Source: Ulva prolifera (Eukaryota; Chlorophyta; Ulvophyceae; Ulvales; Ulvaceae). Taken from it: a stretch of DNA of 64,000 bases. The stretch lies in the NCBI GenBank assembly GCA_023078555.1, contig CM041200.1, forward strand, positions 5,708,861-5,772,860, read 5' to 3'. Below are positions 48,841-62,675 of the stretch, piece after piece. The first letter of the stretch is position 1; each line of letters opens with the position of its first letter. The notes beneath the pieces are model-generated. The model was not told the origin of the DNA. It saw nothing but the letters and a program-made list of their open reading frames with translations, and searched no databases. A program made the translations under genes and the position numbers.

Positions 48841-51100
48841 ATCTGGCTGAAAAAGCATGGTCCGCTGCGTCGCCGCACGCCATCTGGTGGTGCTGGCCAT
48901 GCAGTGCACTCAGAATCGATGATGGACTACGCATGGATTTTCGTACAATGCATTTGATGTCTGTCGCACAGCACAGCTACAGAGCTACATTACTCCCCTG
49001 ATGATGGTGGGCCGCTTGCACTGAAACAAGACTTCGTTCTGAAGCAAGACGGCGTAGGAGAGGGCGCAACCGCGTGGCCTGGAAATTGCTAAGATTGAAG
49101 AGAGCATGCAGTGCAAGCACGCGGACATCAAGACACGCTGCCGACATGACCTGACTGTTTGTCCATTCTTTGATCACCCACAGTGCCTTCGATGGGGCAA
49201 CGCATGCAGCCGCGCCCCGCGCCGGAGTGCAGTAGCGCGACATAACGTAGCGCGCTGAATTCCACGACCCAAATTCAGGCATTTCTGGTGGTGCTCCTCA
49301 CTGGTCGATAGGAACATGCATAAGCTTCAGCCAAAATAAGATCGACTACCCGACGCAGGTATAATGTTCAGCAGTCCAGGTGTCCTCCAGTCGATGTCGC
49401 CAGTGTCGTCGCAAGCCTGTTAGCGCGACACTGCTGACACGGCACAGGAAGACGTCATGGGACAATGTCTCAGTTGCTGTGGTACTGATGAAGTTGGTAT
49501 GATCCTGATCTTTGTTTTGCTGCTGAATAGATCTGCGCCTGCCTCGGACTGCTCAGTTCAAACACGGCGATGAGATCCATGCCCGTCACCGTCTCCAAAT
49601 GGGGATGCAGTTTCTGAAACACTGCTTGTGTGCTACATGGCTCCCAACGGAGATGACACTGCGATGCACAAGAAACTCAGCCTTGTGTTTGATTGAAGCA
49701 CGAGCGCGCTTCTGCTCGCATGTCGGTCTCCATCAGCTGCAGCAAGTCAACTCACGAACACAGGTGCTAAACATCATCATGGTAGCGTCTGACATCACAA
49801 TGGCATGCTATATCTAGGTACTGACTGCATGGCCGCGGCAAACGTCTGGCTCTCAGCAGCTGCGTGCAGACTGGTTTCCGGCTGAGCTGCTAGCGCTCGC
49901 ACGTCGTGCGCTCCGGTGCAAATGATCATATCTTAACCGGATTTCGTACAGATTTCAATAAAATTCCCCCCTGGACTTCTTGCCGGCGTTTCCGCACTGC
50001 TGCACACAGTGCCACGACACTCGGCTGAGGTCCGCCGCGTCCGGTGTTTGATTTACATACTTGTACGCGGTCGGTGAGCGGACAATATGTTCGCCTTGCG
50101 TGGGCATGGTTAACGGACAATGCCACAAAATGCAGTTGATTATGCGAGGCTGTCCTGCTCACGACCCGGTTTGGTGCATGCTGTTCTTTGAAAGTGGCGC
50201 TGATGCACGCGACCGGCGGAGTGTGTTCAGCAGTCGCAATCGCTTCTTACTTCCAGCGGAGAATTGCTTGACTGGAGAAGACACCATATGCGTTTATACT
50301 GAACTGTCCTGCACCCACGCGTGTGGTGCAATGTCTCCATTATGCGCTGCTGCCTGCCGCGTTGCCTTTGTCCGTATTGTGCACCGCTGTCGGAAGTTTG
50401 TACATGGTGTGAGCGGGGTCTGCGCGCAGGCACATGTACTTTTCCTGTCTGCTGTCCGCCCACTGCAAGTCTGGCCGTTCCCATGCATATCGCAGGCAGA
50501 GCCGTGTTACCTCCCTGTGCAGAGCAGTGGCTGCCGTTGTGTACCACCCATCGTCATGGCTCAGTTGCCTGATTTACACATGATAGTTGCCAGGCTATCA
50601 TTGCACGCTGTGGTCATGCTGATCTGGTCATGCTGATCGGTCATGCTCATGAGTGGTGGTCTCCGCATTGCAATGCATTGGTTGACAAGTGTGCACATGC
50701 AGTGACCCACATCCCACAACACTGCAGCTTTCTTCAGTATCAGCCCTGATCGCGGTCTCGCGTTGCTTTTTTAACATGAACAAGTCCTTGAGCTGTCCAC
50801 AGTGCGCTGCGGTGCACAAAAGACGCCTTCTGTTCTGCTTGCTTTGGTCAGCACGGCCTTACACCTAACATACCTGTCTGACATGACAGTCCAACATGAG
50901 TGCCGCCCGCCATCTTAAGCGGGTCTTCACCATCTTGCCAGGACAGCATTCATCTTGCAGCCTCATGTGGACAGTGTGGAATTGGGAACAAGCGCTCTCC
51001 CACTGGCCATGACGACCACATGCATGGCGACCATGTGGCTGTAGGCCCTGTGCATGGCGACCACAACTTGTCCCAGCGAGGCAAACCGTGCATGCACCGG
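48841..51100. other. Gene-poor stretch
   Basis: About 2.2 kb with no gene I can support. A minus-strand frame at 48977-49282 and a Cys-rich plus-strand frame at 50061-50636 lack motifs. A short tandem GTGCATGGCGACCA-type repeat lies at about 51010-51065, just before the GH5 gene. Confidence 0.35.
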
Positions 51101-51128
51101 GATGAGATGGCCTCACAGCAAATCTGCG

Positions 51129-52887
51129 ATGTGTGCAGTGACTGTGGCAGAGGGGGATGAGGGCTGCCTGCGGGTCGAGGGGACACGGCTGGTCGCAGCA
51201 TCTGGGGAGGTGGTGCAGCTCCGAGGGGTCAACTTCGGGGGATGGCTGGTAAGCATCGCCACCTCGATCGCGTACATCAGTCCTGGAGTCTCCGAAACTG
51301 CCTTTCGTTGATTGTGCTGGCGATTTGGCAGCTGCAATTATAACATACTACTTTCATGGCTGTATCAGCCGTGCATGTGTGCGAGGCAATGGGGCCAGCA
51401 AAGCCTGGAGAGTCTCACATACGTATTTGTGCGCAGCCGTGATCCGCAGAATTCGTCTATCATGTCACACCATATTCCAGGGCGGCAGATGTTGTAGCGT
51501 CCGTGGCCTGCACTGCTATGGTGCCGCGGCGTTTACAATGATCGTGGCTCCTGACAACACCCCGCACGTTGCAGTCACGGCCGCACATCCAATCCTTGTG
51601 CCAGACATCAGGTGAAGTGTCGCTGCGATGTCAGGCTCACCACGCTGCCACATGCTAGCATCGGCGGCTGGTCTCCCTCCTCGGAACAAATCACAGGTCC
51701 CTCTGCGGCTGACTCAGCTGTCATGCACAGCGATCATCCCTACCTGTCTGTCCGCCTCTGTGCAGCACAGCACCAATCTCCCGGAACATCAGCCCATCAT
51801 CGCTCCATGCCCACAGGTGACGGAGGACTGGATGTGCGGCGTCCGCGACGACAGCGACGGCCCGGCCGGCCGCTTCGTGCTCGAGACACTCCGCGAGCGC
51901 TTTGGAGCCGACGAGGCGCAGGAGCTGCTCCGCATGTGGCAGGACAACTTCATCACGGAGGACGACTTCCGGCGCGTCAAGGAGCTCGGCTTCAACTGCA
52001 TCCGAGTTCCCTTCAGCTACCGCACGGTCCACCCACACTCCGTGCACCACGAGGACGACCACTGCCCGGCGCAGACCGGCAGCCTAGACTTTGCGGTGCT
52101 CGACTGGGTGGTCGACCACGCGGCAAAGTACGGCCTGTACGTCGTGTTCTGCATGCATGTATGGTGGGGCCAGGAGCGCGGCCGCACGAGCCGCACCGGC
52201 GAAGCCGGCGAGGCGGTGCGCAGCCGTGCGTACGACCTGCTGACGAAGGAGGGCGAGACTGGGTCGCGGGCGCGGCAGCAGCGGCAGCACGCGGTGCACA
52301 TCTGGCGCGGCATCATCGAGCACTTCAAGGGCTGCGCGGCGATCGCGGCGTTTGAGCTCGTGAACGAGCCGTACGGCGGCGTCCATGGCGCGGGCTTCCT
52401 CGTGCGCGCGCTGCGCCATGTCGACAAGAAGCGGCTGTTTGTGGTGTGGGAGGAGCCGGTGGAGGAGACGCGGGACTGGACGAACGTGCTCTACGGGCCG
52501 CACCTGTACGAGTTCCGCAGGCCCGACGCGCGGGCGGACTGCCACGCTATTTCGGAGAGGTTGCAGGGAATGGCAAAGACGCGGGAGGGCTTCCAGGTGC
52601 CGTACTTCATCGGGGAGCTGCACTGCTTCACGGAGGGTGAGGAGGAGGCGCGGATTGCGACGGCGGAGCTGCTGCGTGGGCTGAATGAGCTTGGGATGAG
52701 CTGGGCGGTGTGGACGTACAAGGGGATTGACGTCGGGGACTGGGCGCTGGTGTGGGTGAGCGATGCAGCGCGGGTGAACGCGTGCGAGGACTCCGCGGAG
52801 CGTATCCGGGAGTGCTGGTCGCAGATGCAGGAGAAGCAGCACGACAACACTGCGTTGCAGAGAGTGTATGCTGAGGCGCTGCGGTGA
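51129..52887 (+). CDS. GH5-family glycosidase (cellulase / exo-beta-1,3-glucanase type)
   Basis: Retaining glycoside hydrolase, probably on a beta-glucan or related glycoside. Two exons: 51129-51248 and 51817-52887, giving 396 residues from the ATG at 51129; an in-frame ATG at 51102 is an alternative. The first exon carries the GH5 opening motif LRGVNFGGWL, split by the 568-bp intron. Then come LGFNCIRVPFSYR, the acid/base glutamate in FELVNEPYGG and the probable nucleophile in VPYFIGELHCF. Near the C-terminus is MSWAVWTYKGIDVGDWAL, the usual last-strand Trp region. The family barrel is complete. No signal peptide is seen, unlike many secreted GH5 enzymes, though an upstream exon could supply one. 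Third codon positions in exon 2 are almost all G or C, unlike the USP gene. Confidence 0.88.
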
Positions 52888-54240
52888 GCTTCTCGGGCAG
52901 GGAGGTGTGCCAGGGGCTGTCGTGCCACCCGGCACAGCCGTGTGCCTTAGTAGACAGAGTTGTGGCTTCTTTCTGCCGCGCTCACGTCCACCAACGTCGA
53001 TTTGAAGGAGGATCCAGTGTTGAGCCGAGTTTTCGGATTGCCCCGTCCCGCGGGGTCTTCTTTGCTCTATTTTGGTAGCAGGTCTGCCCTAGCCAGGTAC
53101 CTCGGAACTAGCCAGTGGTGGTGTACAGTACAGCGCTTCTAAAGACCTCTGTGTCATGCCCAAGCTTTTGCCCAGCAGCGAAAGCTGGAGGAGCTTTCGC
53201 TTTTGCGCGCAGTGTTGCCGCGGGCTCCTGAATGACGTTATGGCCATTCAAAGCACTTTACATAGGAACACATTATTGCAACTAAGTCGAAGTTTCATTT
53301 AAATGCATTCAATGTAAGAAAGTAACGCGAATCAAGCTGTGGTTGTACGTTGTTCACCTGAAAATCACCTGGTGCAGTTGGTCTATCGAACCATGCGACA
53401 ACAGTGACCCCACCAACATGGTGTTTTTCGGGAGCAGTCTCTACACTGCGTACCGTATGTATGTTGGTGTTTTCCCTGCTGAGATCAGGTCACTTTCATG
53501 AACAAATCAGAGAGGTACGGGCCTTTGGAATGGCTCGTGCTGCAACGCGTGCTTTGAGTGCACGCTTTGCGTAACACCACGCGGCACTCTCAACAGGATC
53601 GGGATACCCAACACTCATAACCCCACGCTCACGCAAGCAGTCACCTTGTGTCCACTTCGTCACAACACATTAAATGTGGTACGGCCACGCTGGATCACTA
53701 CCCGGGCCCCCAATCACACAGCTGAACCTTTTTAACAGAGGCACAACCATGTCAATTCAGTAAAGCAGTGCCTCAGGTTTGCAGATGATTTTGTGTGAAG
53801 CGAAATGCCTGAGGACTTCCAATCGCAAGCTGTGTGTGTGCATTCGTTTGGGATAGTCAGTCCCAGTGTAGAGGGATAGTGAATGACTCCTGCAGATCTG
53901 CTTTCATCTGCCATATCGTTGACCAAGCTGCTGCGCGATGTCGTGGAACGCAACGATTCGCGTTTCCAATTCATCACACCCCCATGGGCCTGCCATGCAT
54001 GGGCTGGGGTGTAGTGGTGGCTGCCCGTGGTGTATGTTCCACATGCACCACAGTCGCCAGTAAGACGAAGTAGACAGAGTGGGTGCCTCGTGCTGTATGA
54101 CGCATGATTGCATAAACAATACACAGTTTGTGCCGGCGCCATGCATAGCCATATCCATTCAGACGTTTGCAACTGCTGTGAGATGTTGCGGTGTTGCCGC
54201 GCTGGTGTGGAGATTGCCTGATCAGCATGCAGTCGTTGTG
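52888..54240. other. Gene-free stretch with one hairpin
   Basis: No coding feature supported. A 10-bp stem (AGCGAAAGCT / AGCTTTCGCT) with a 5-nt loop lies at about 53174-53198, roughly 290 bp past the GH5 stop. Confidence 0.4.
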
Positions 54241-54570
54241 TGTTACAAGGACAAAGAGGCAGGTAGCACCACAAGCAAGAACCAGGGGAACCGCAAACCA
54301 CGCAGCAAGCCACACGAAGCGCACACCAAAACACCCACGCAACGGCAGCACCCGCGCCGGACACAGCCACACAGCCACACAGCCACACACACGCCCACGC
54401 CCACACGCCCACCCCCACCCGAAACCCGCCCACCAGCCAGGCGCACCAGCCCCGGAAGCACAAGCAGCCAAGGCCGCCCAGCAAACAAACAGCGAGACCG
54501 CAACAACGACCCCCAGCCCCGGGAGGCCCCCGCCTCCCCCAGCACAACCCCCCAAGCCCAGCCCGTGATG
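54241..54570 (-). mobile_element. SINE-like copy E5, longest version
   Basis: Begins TGTTACAAGGACAAAG on the plus strand (3' end of the element read on the minus strand). It contains the segments found separately in E1 and E3, so it may be closest to full length. No flanking duplication was found. The low-complexity C/A-rich face yields long spurious frames. Confidence 0.6.
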
Positions 54571-55608
54571 TGCTGCAGGCCAGAAAGTCGTCAGTCTAGG
54601 ACCCAGACCACTGGGATAAACGGCCAGTATATTGGCACGTGCACGCACACACAGCTAGTGTACTGAGGGTGCGAATGGGCATGGCCACTGTCATCGATTC
54701 CATCGGACATTTTCCATCAGCAAGGCCGGGGAGCATTTTCATGTGTGAAGTTCGACCTTTATCAAGTGTTGTTTTGACACTCGAAAATTCTGTCATCGCA
54801 ATGTAACCCACGTTGCAACTGCATTACTCTGTTTACAGAAGCTTGATGCTTTGATTACACGTTGTACTTATGCGTTGATTCTTGATGTCAGCAATGTTAC
54901 CTGCAGCCCTAGTTGTGCCTGCATGTACACAGCTGTACCATCGCTGAACATGCATGAGCATGTGATTTTCGAGCGTCACCCTCACTCTCACAACTCGATA
55001 AATGCCTCTACGATTCTAGCTGGGATACTTCACACTTGCAATGTCTACCGGAACCATCAACCATTGGTGACCCGCATTTGGACGAAAATCTTCTGGGCCC
55101 ACGCGCAACGCTGAACTTCGCTGTCAAGCTTTCGCCCTTGCAATACACTGCCGGACAATATTGATGCGATGCCATCACAACGCCATCACAACAAGAATTG
55201 GTACTACTGCTCGGGGCCCCGCACGCTGGATGCGGCAGCACATGCCCACCACTACTGTACTCAGCCAGCCCATACACTACCAAAGCCAGCGCAGCCAGCT
55301 CTCATCGCCCATCCGTGACACCCTCACTGATCAAACCTCATCGCAGGTCTCTGGACACATGGCCAGTGCACTAACGCTGCGCAGCTGCCGGCCTGTCAAT
55401 GCGCCACAGCATCTGCCAGTCCGCTCAGCACACCAATCAGAGCACCCCACGTGTCCAGCATCCTGGGCAGTCCCCCATGCAGGCACATCCCCGAGCCTCC
55501 CCCCTGCTTTGCTTGCACGCGGCCCCCCGCCCCCTGCCGTCACCAGCGATGCGGGCGTCAACCTGAGCGTGAGGTCGCGGGTGCCAGTGCTGGCGACCAG
55601 GGGGCTTG

Positions 55609-58600
55609 TCAGCTCTGGCGGCATGTCACCTCCGAGGAGCCCCCCTCATCCTCGCGAATGCCGACCTGCGTGAGGCCCATCAGCTGCAGCATCTCAGGGT
55701 GGCGCACAAAGTCGCGCAGCTGCGCCTCACGCACATTCGGCAGGAACACGCGCGAGGCCTCCATCTCCTGTTGGCTCTCCTCCACCATGCGGGACATCTC
55801 GGCGACGCCGCTGCCGACGCGATTTGCGTCGTTGTCTCGCTCCACCTCCCACAGCTTTACCTGCAGAGGCGCAGGTGTCTTTGGCCCCACGGCACCCTCA
55901 CTGGCACTCCGAAGGGATGCGTGTGGCCAGGAGCACCGGTCAACAGTGGCATTGTGTGCATTGTGTGCAGGATTTCACCACAGATCTATCCGGCGCAAAA
56001 CCCACAACCCATGCACATTCGAGTCTTCGTGTTGCCCATAGCGAGATCTGGAGGAGGCCGGTCTGCTCTGAGCCAGATACACCATGTTGCCCGTGCTCAT
56101 GCAGGCCAGACATGGCAAGACCGACTTGAATGACAGATGCAGCATGCCTGCAGCAGCAATCGCGGCAGCACAGGGCCTGATCTGACAGCCGCAGGAACAG
56201 ATCCTGAGGGGCGCGCACCACGTCCTCCATGCCACTGGTTGCCAGCACAGGGAGCGTCGGGTGGCACTGGACGCAGTTTGCGACCTCGCGGTCCGCCCAC
56301 AGCACCCGCAGCAGCTCCCCGGTGACGGAGTCAAACAGAAATACGCGGCCCTGGTCGCTGCCGCAAGCAACAACTGCATCATCCTGGCCCACAAACGTGG
56401 CCTCCTTGATGTCCGTGATGACGTTGCACTGCCCCACAAAGCACTGATCTGTGCGCATCGACGCGGCCGCCAGAGCCTCGAGCGCGCGGCCAGACGTCGC
56501 GCGGCCGCAGCCCTGCGGTGGGGTGTACCCCTCGGCATGATCGTCCCACCGCCGCTGCATCGCACAGTCCATGTCACTGGCATTGTGCACAGACATGCGT
56601 GCTGGCACAGCATGACAGGGGCCACCTCACGATGGGGGCACTCACCGACTCCCGCGACTACAGCGAACAGCGCATGGGGGAGCCCTTTGCAAGCGCTATG
56701 AGGTCCACGCCGGCTACAACTGCCTGCTTTGCAAGGCGCCCCTTGCAGAATGTGGGCCGTTGCAACTAGTGAATGTGTACCGCATGCTGATGCCCAAGCC
56801 TACGGCATTGCAGAGCTGCCTCTGGTGCAGTATCACCTACTCGAGCTTATTTCCTCGATCTTGGAAATACCTGCTCAGCACTTGAGGGGGGACGCACGTG
56901 GCCGTAGATATACGAGCAGAGCTCCGGCCCATACCCCTGGAACCGCTGCTCTGGCAACGGCAGCACGCTCGCGCCGGGTGCAAGGCAGTCCGGCGGCTCC
57001 AACGGCTCCCCAAGGCCGCCCAAGTTGTCATCGTCGTCCACGACAGCCCCCACCGCATGCTGCGATCCATCCCCTGTGTCCCCAGCTAGCCACGGACTCG
57101 CATCAGGGCCATCGTCGCGGAGCGGCGCCCAGTCTCCAAGATGCCCTATTGTACCCGGGTCCTCCCCGTTTTGTGACCTCGGCGGACCCTCCCGAAAATA
57201 TTCCGTGTCACTGCCACGGCCGTCCGCCGCAGGCCCCCCTGAGTCCCCCTCGTTGTGTGAGTAGCTCCGAGCAGCCTCCTGTGCGGCTGTGCTGTCCCCC
57301 TGCCATGGCATACGGCGCATGTCGTCCATGAATGCTGCATCGGCGTCAGTCGCTCCCTCGCGGCACATATCCCATGCGGCAGTCGAAGCGCCCCCGGCGA
57401 GCCACGCTCCCCAGGATTGCTGCAGCGCCTGCCGCACCCACCGTGTGACGCGGTCAGGCTGCGGCACAGCCGCAGCAGCGGCTGCAGCGGCGCCAGCTAC
57501 TGCGCGGCATGATGCACTGGCACTGCTGCAGGCGGCAGCATCGTCTGGCATAGCAGAGCCGTTGCGGCTATGCGGCGCGCACCCGTTGTGTATTCTATGA
57601 TACGCTTCCTGCCCGTGGTCCCCTATCGCATCAGCCTCGGCTCCCGCGCCGTCCTCTACCGGATGCAGGGACCGCATATATGCTGCACATGCTCGAGTGC
57701 GTCATACCCCAGCGATCGGACTCAGTGGATTCACACTTCCGCTGAAAAAGCAACAACCCACGTTGCCGCAGGTGCCGCTCCAGCCCGGCACGACATATGC
57801 GTGTGCACCGGGTGACTCATGCATTCAGCGACAACGAGGGTTGCTTGACTGCGTATGGCACCGTTGTACACGAGCCCCGCCACAATGCATGCACCATGGG
57901 CTTTGGATCAGGCAACCACAGTTGGATCAGCAGAACACACCCCGGTACGGCCGGCATGGTGCGCCCTGCGGGACCGCCGCCGACCCAGCAGGCCCTGGAA
58001 CCTCCCGGTCCAGTGGGCCAGCTCTGTCTGATGGGCCGGCCGCTCCCAGCGAATGCGCCGGGGCTGGCGCGTCAGGTGGCACAGTCGTAGCGGCGTCCTC
58101 AAGCGGCGACGCGGTGCCGCTGCCCTGTGCGGGCGGCACTTGCTGCCGCAGCCGCACCTGTGCCTGCCGCTCGATGGTCGCGGCGAGCTCCTTCTCCAGC
58201 TTTACGCGCAGCGTCCACAGCATGCTGCTATCAGCCTCGTCCGGGAACTCCTCCGTCAGCAGACTCAGCTCCGCCATCGCCGTGTGGATCTGCACCGCGT
58301 GAGCTCTCTTGACCGAGTAGGTATACACTTCCTCGGGGGCCCACCCGACCAACCCAAGCTGCCCTGCCGTGCCGTCAATGCCGTACCATCCCACCTGCTG
58401 GTAGACCTCTGCTACCATGCCAGCCCCGGACCAGATTCCCATGAGCCAATTGTGCAGAGAAGGCATTGTTTTGGGCTTCAAGCATGCTCGATTGAGCGGG
58501 GAATGAAGAACAGCAGACATGTGTTCCTGTCATGATGATTCTACGTGTGTACTGGCCCAGAAGTGGTTCGCCCAAGGTGGTTCGCCCAATGTTGGGCCGT

Positions 58601-61137
58601 GCCGCACCTGGCCGAGGCTGCGCAGGCAGCGGATGCGCGTTTCGTAGGCCTTCGGCCAGTGCGGGCTGAGTGCGGCGCAGGTGTCCGCGTCGCGCAGCGC
58701 GCACAGCGCGTCGCCCTTCCAGCCACGCCGCAGCAGCACAATTGCGCGCGCAGCCCACGTCTGTGCTAGCCACGGCACTCGCTTTAGCAGGCGGCCGTAC
58801 AGCGCCAGCGCGTCGTCCCAGCGGTCCTCCATCACCGCCTCGTTCGCGGCCCGCCGCATCTCAGCTGACTCGGCATCCAGCGGCGGGTCTTGCTGGTGCG
58901 CCTCGTAGCCAGCGTCGTTGTGACGCGCCGCAGACTCAAGTGCGCTGAGGCACGGCTGAGTCGAGCAGAATAACATCCGCGGAGGCGCCGACTCGCTTGT
59001 CACGTCAAAGGTGTACGCCTGTAGATATATGACCCACATGCAGAGTGACTTCAGCACTGGCAGCTACACTGGCACGATTCCGCACACGCAGCGAGTTCCA
59101 TTGACTGTTCGATTTGAAACTGAGCATGGCTGCCACCCCCACAGGCTGCACCGTGATGGCACTCCTCGGCAAAGCGGTGTCACAACATCATACAACACTG
59201 GAGAACAGGATGCGGCGATGACATCCCCCGCCAGCATGGCGAGCATAGCACACCTGCTCGCGGTGGTACGTCGCAAGAAGGCGGTCACCGCGGTGGCTGA
59301 AGCGCGCACAAGTGGTGTACACGGCCGAGGCCTTGTGGCCAGGCAGGTTCAGGTGCAGTGGGCAGAGCTCCAGCAGCGCCTGCGACGGCCGTGCAGCTGA
59401 TGGCAGCCGCAGCGAGAGCTTGCGGCGGTCGTACACGCGCACAAAGCGGTCGGAGCAAGCCGTTGCCATCATCCACGGTCTTGCCTGCATCACGCCCCCG
59501 GACCAGTCGGTATGAATGTGCCTGCCTCAGTGGTGCATGTGCGTGCGCAGCGGGCACGGCAGCGCTTTACGCACAGCCAGACAGATACCGAATCAGCCCG
59601 AAATAAACTTTCCTCCAGCAATGCAAGTGCCATGGGTGGGATCGCTGCGACACTTGAACGTGACATCGCGCCCCTCTGTTGTTTGCGTGTGCGACACTTT
59701 CAGCATCACAACCGGATCTGCGTCCCACACAAAGCCTAGACAGAACAAACACATTGCGGGTGCGCACGCCGTTGATGTCAAGGGCCTTGAACTCCACACG
59801 GAGGCCTGCATAGCCATCAGAGGGGGGTGCCTGGATGAGCATGCTGGCCGACGTCGCCTCGCCAACGTCCGGGCAGCGCAGGTCAAACTGGTGCACGCGC
59901 CCGTCCTGTGCCGCTGACCAGAAGCAATGAGGGTTCCCCGGCTCCACAGCGACGTCCTGCATGCGTTGGACATGCTCGCATGATGACGGCGCATAGCACC
60001 ACCAGCGCGATGTGCCGCCAGGCTGTCACAGCGGCATGCATGAGGAGTCGCGGCCATAATCACATGCTGTTGTCATTGATGCGATTGAGGCACACACAAC
60101 AGGTCAGAAGCTAGTGCAGGGGGGACCCTGGGTGGCTGCGAGCGGGTGTGGAGGATGGCAGAGAGGTTGCTGCTGTGGGAGCGGACCTTGACACTCTCGG
60201 AGTGGTTGAGGAACGTTGTGGTGTGGCAGCGCACAGCCTGCGCCGCAACCGGCGGGGCGCCCTCGCCATCCGAGCGAGGGCGGCCGGCTGTAGGTTCCAT
60301 GGACGTGTGATCCAGCCGGTGGAGTTGCACCATGCGGTCGAATGCAGAGGTCACGATGTGGCTGGAGTTGGTGCAGGGCAGGAAGGCGACGCCGAAGATG
60401 TTGAGATCATGCATGGTGTCAATGCGCAGCGGAGGGCAGCTGCGGTCCGGGTAGTTCCAGAGCATGACCTGCAGACGTGTGCAAATGTAGCTTTGGGATG
60501 TGGCACACCAGTTGACGTGTAAGAGTGATGCATGCACATGGACGGTCCTACGGACGGAAGTGCGCTTGTGTGTGTGACGCTCGCGCAATGATCCAAACCT
60601 CTGAATCTCTCAGGCCTAAGAATTAGGGTGCCATGCTCCGGACGCGTGCAATAACATTGCTTCTGACAAACAGTCAGGGGCAGCGCCGTAGGTGGGGCGA
60701 ACCCAGCTGAAGCGGTGAGCAGTGACATTGCGCAACCCATGTCTACCCCACGCGGTGCAAGCCCCAGACCGATCACAGCATTGGGGACAGAGCCGCCCGA
60801 GAATACCCATCAATTCCCCCCTCCCTCAACAATGACACACAGGTGTGGTCCCGCATGAACCCCCCTCACACTGACTGTGTTTACTGCCTGCAGGCTGATC
60901 GCAAGGTGCCTGCAGCGGCCCAGCCCAAGATCATACCATTCAACTGAATACTGGGCGATTCAGTACTGATAAGGCAAGGCAGGGCAGTGATTTGAGCACC
61001 TTCCGGTCATCAGATCCCGAGGCCAATTTGGTTCCATCTTCATTCCACGTGATGCGGTTCACACACCCCATATGGCCATGCAGCTCCTCCGAAAGCGCGA
61101 GCCACCTTGCGTAGTATGGTGGAAAGTGAAAATGCAT
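55609..61137 (-). CDS. WDTC1: WDTC1-like WD40/TPR protein
   Basis: WDTC1/DCAF9-type substrate receptor of CUL4-DDB1 ubiquitin ligase, with WD40 repeats around a TPR core. The first coding exon, 61137-61000, reads WLALSEELHGHMGCVNRITW then NEDGTKLASGSDDRK. The next starts at 60468 (VMLWNYPDR). Further WD segments are NPHCFWSAAQDGRVHQFDLR (about 59890) and TACSDRFVRVYDRRKL (about 59430). The TPR block at about 58950-58600 has RRAANEAVMEDRWDDALALY and ALRDADTCAALSPHWPKAYE. A long Ala- and acid-rich insert lies at 56850-57680. The family signature is FVGQCNVITDIKEATFVGQD (about 56400), followed by LATSGMEDVVKLWEV across the 55861-56218 intron. It ends EVTCRQS, close to the human C-terminus. Several internal introns were not fully traced. 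Confidence 0.85.
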
Positions 61138-62675
61138 CTGCGGCCGCTGCAGAGCAATAGACCCGGTTGGGGCAGCATTCAATGCGCAACCTGTGGCAGA
61201 GATTTGAGGTGCACAGTTGGGTCGGTGCATGACTGACGGTCCAGGTACAACCGTGCGAGACGTGCGCGTCAGCATAACAATGACACCAGAAACTTTGACT
61301 GCGGAGTTCGGGTGCAGCAGCAAGTGCGTCCCCGCCCCAATCTGAACTGCTGAGACTGTAGATTGCATGATGCAGGTGCCGCGTGAGCGGTAAGTGGTCA
61401 CGGCCAAAACAGATGCAGCTGAACAAAATCACACAGTCACAACGAGCATGACGGTCTCCAAGTGAAGACTGCGCCACGATGGCTCGAGACCGCCTGCAAA
61501 CGGGCTCCAAGTGCATACCTCGGCATGCTCGCGGCCAACAAGCAGCTGCCGTACACTCATCCTCGCTCAAATTATCCACTGTGCCCAAAAGCTCGCCCAG
61601 ATCATGTTTTACCGTCTACATGTTTCATGCTCGGCCCCGTCTGCAACATGAATGCTATCTTGAAATGGCGCGGCGACGGACTACGGCAGGACAGGCTCAC
61701 ACGAACAAGTCTAAACAGAGTTCGGCGATTCACACAGAAATCGGCATTGGCTGCTTTGTGAGCGTCGGCAACTGCGAACGCCACGCACTTCCATGCATAA
61801 GCCAGGAGCTGACTCACTGAGCTTTTTACAGCGTGCAACAATGCTTGCATGAATTTCCAAATGGTAAAAGCGCAGCCTTCACATGGCAAGCATACCATGC
61901 AAGTGATACAAAGTTTCCAAGTGCCATCTCGACATTTTGATGCATTGCGCTGCACAATATGTGGTCTGATGATCATGGCTGACCATCATTGAGGGCCTAC
62001 CTTGTCAGGGCTTCATACAAATTGAGAACACGACTACAGTCTTGACCAAAGTAGTGCCGGCCATACCCCAGACAAGCTGGGATCTCTATCGTTGTGTTTT
62101 TTTGGACAGTCAGACCAAGCATGGCAATGGATGTGCAGGGAATGCGGGATGCTCACAGCATGCAACTGCTGCGTGCCGCCTTCCTACAATGTAAGTCACA
62201 CTCAGGAGCAGTGTATCTGTGGACACTTATCTACTAGTCTAGTCTGTTGTACACCATGTACACCCAGGTTTACCCACCAGAGCAGTTTCAGCAACAAACT
62301 TACAGCCCACGTTTCGCTTCGTGAACGGCCACATGCCAAACCATCTGTAAAAAGAACACTGCTAATCTTACATACCTGCATGCGGATTTCTAAAATCTAT
62401 TCATACCTGCATCTACAATTTGAGACATATTGAGATGCGCCTTGACTGCAACATATGTAATGTAACGCAAATCAGAATATAAATCTGCGAAGACCTGTTC
62501 ATGCCGAACTACAAGCCTGCGGCACACTGACCGGCATCATGGCGGCATGCCATGCCATAGCCGTGAGCCATTCCCAAAGAGCTTTAGGTTCATCAGCCAG
62601 ATGCACCGCCACCTGCAACGGTCTTGACACATATTTATTGGTGGACACACCGGGCCCAGGATACTGTGCGGACCA
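61138..62675. other. Intergenic stretch upstream of WDTC1
   Basis: About 1.5 kb between the WDTC1 start and the RSH stop, both on the minus strand. Frames here, such as 61602-61976 (-), show no motif. Expected to hold the WDTC1 promoter and the RSH 3' UTR. Confidence 0.4.

Noticed and set aside
52084-52935. 283-codon minus-strand frame
   Set aside because: Antisense shadow of the GH5 exon, caused by high GC at third positions.
53732-54666. Frames of about 195-271 codons on both strands
   Set aside because: They are shadows of the E5 repeat. No conserved motif.
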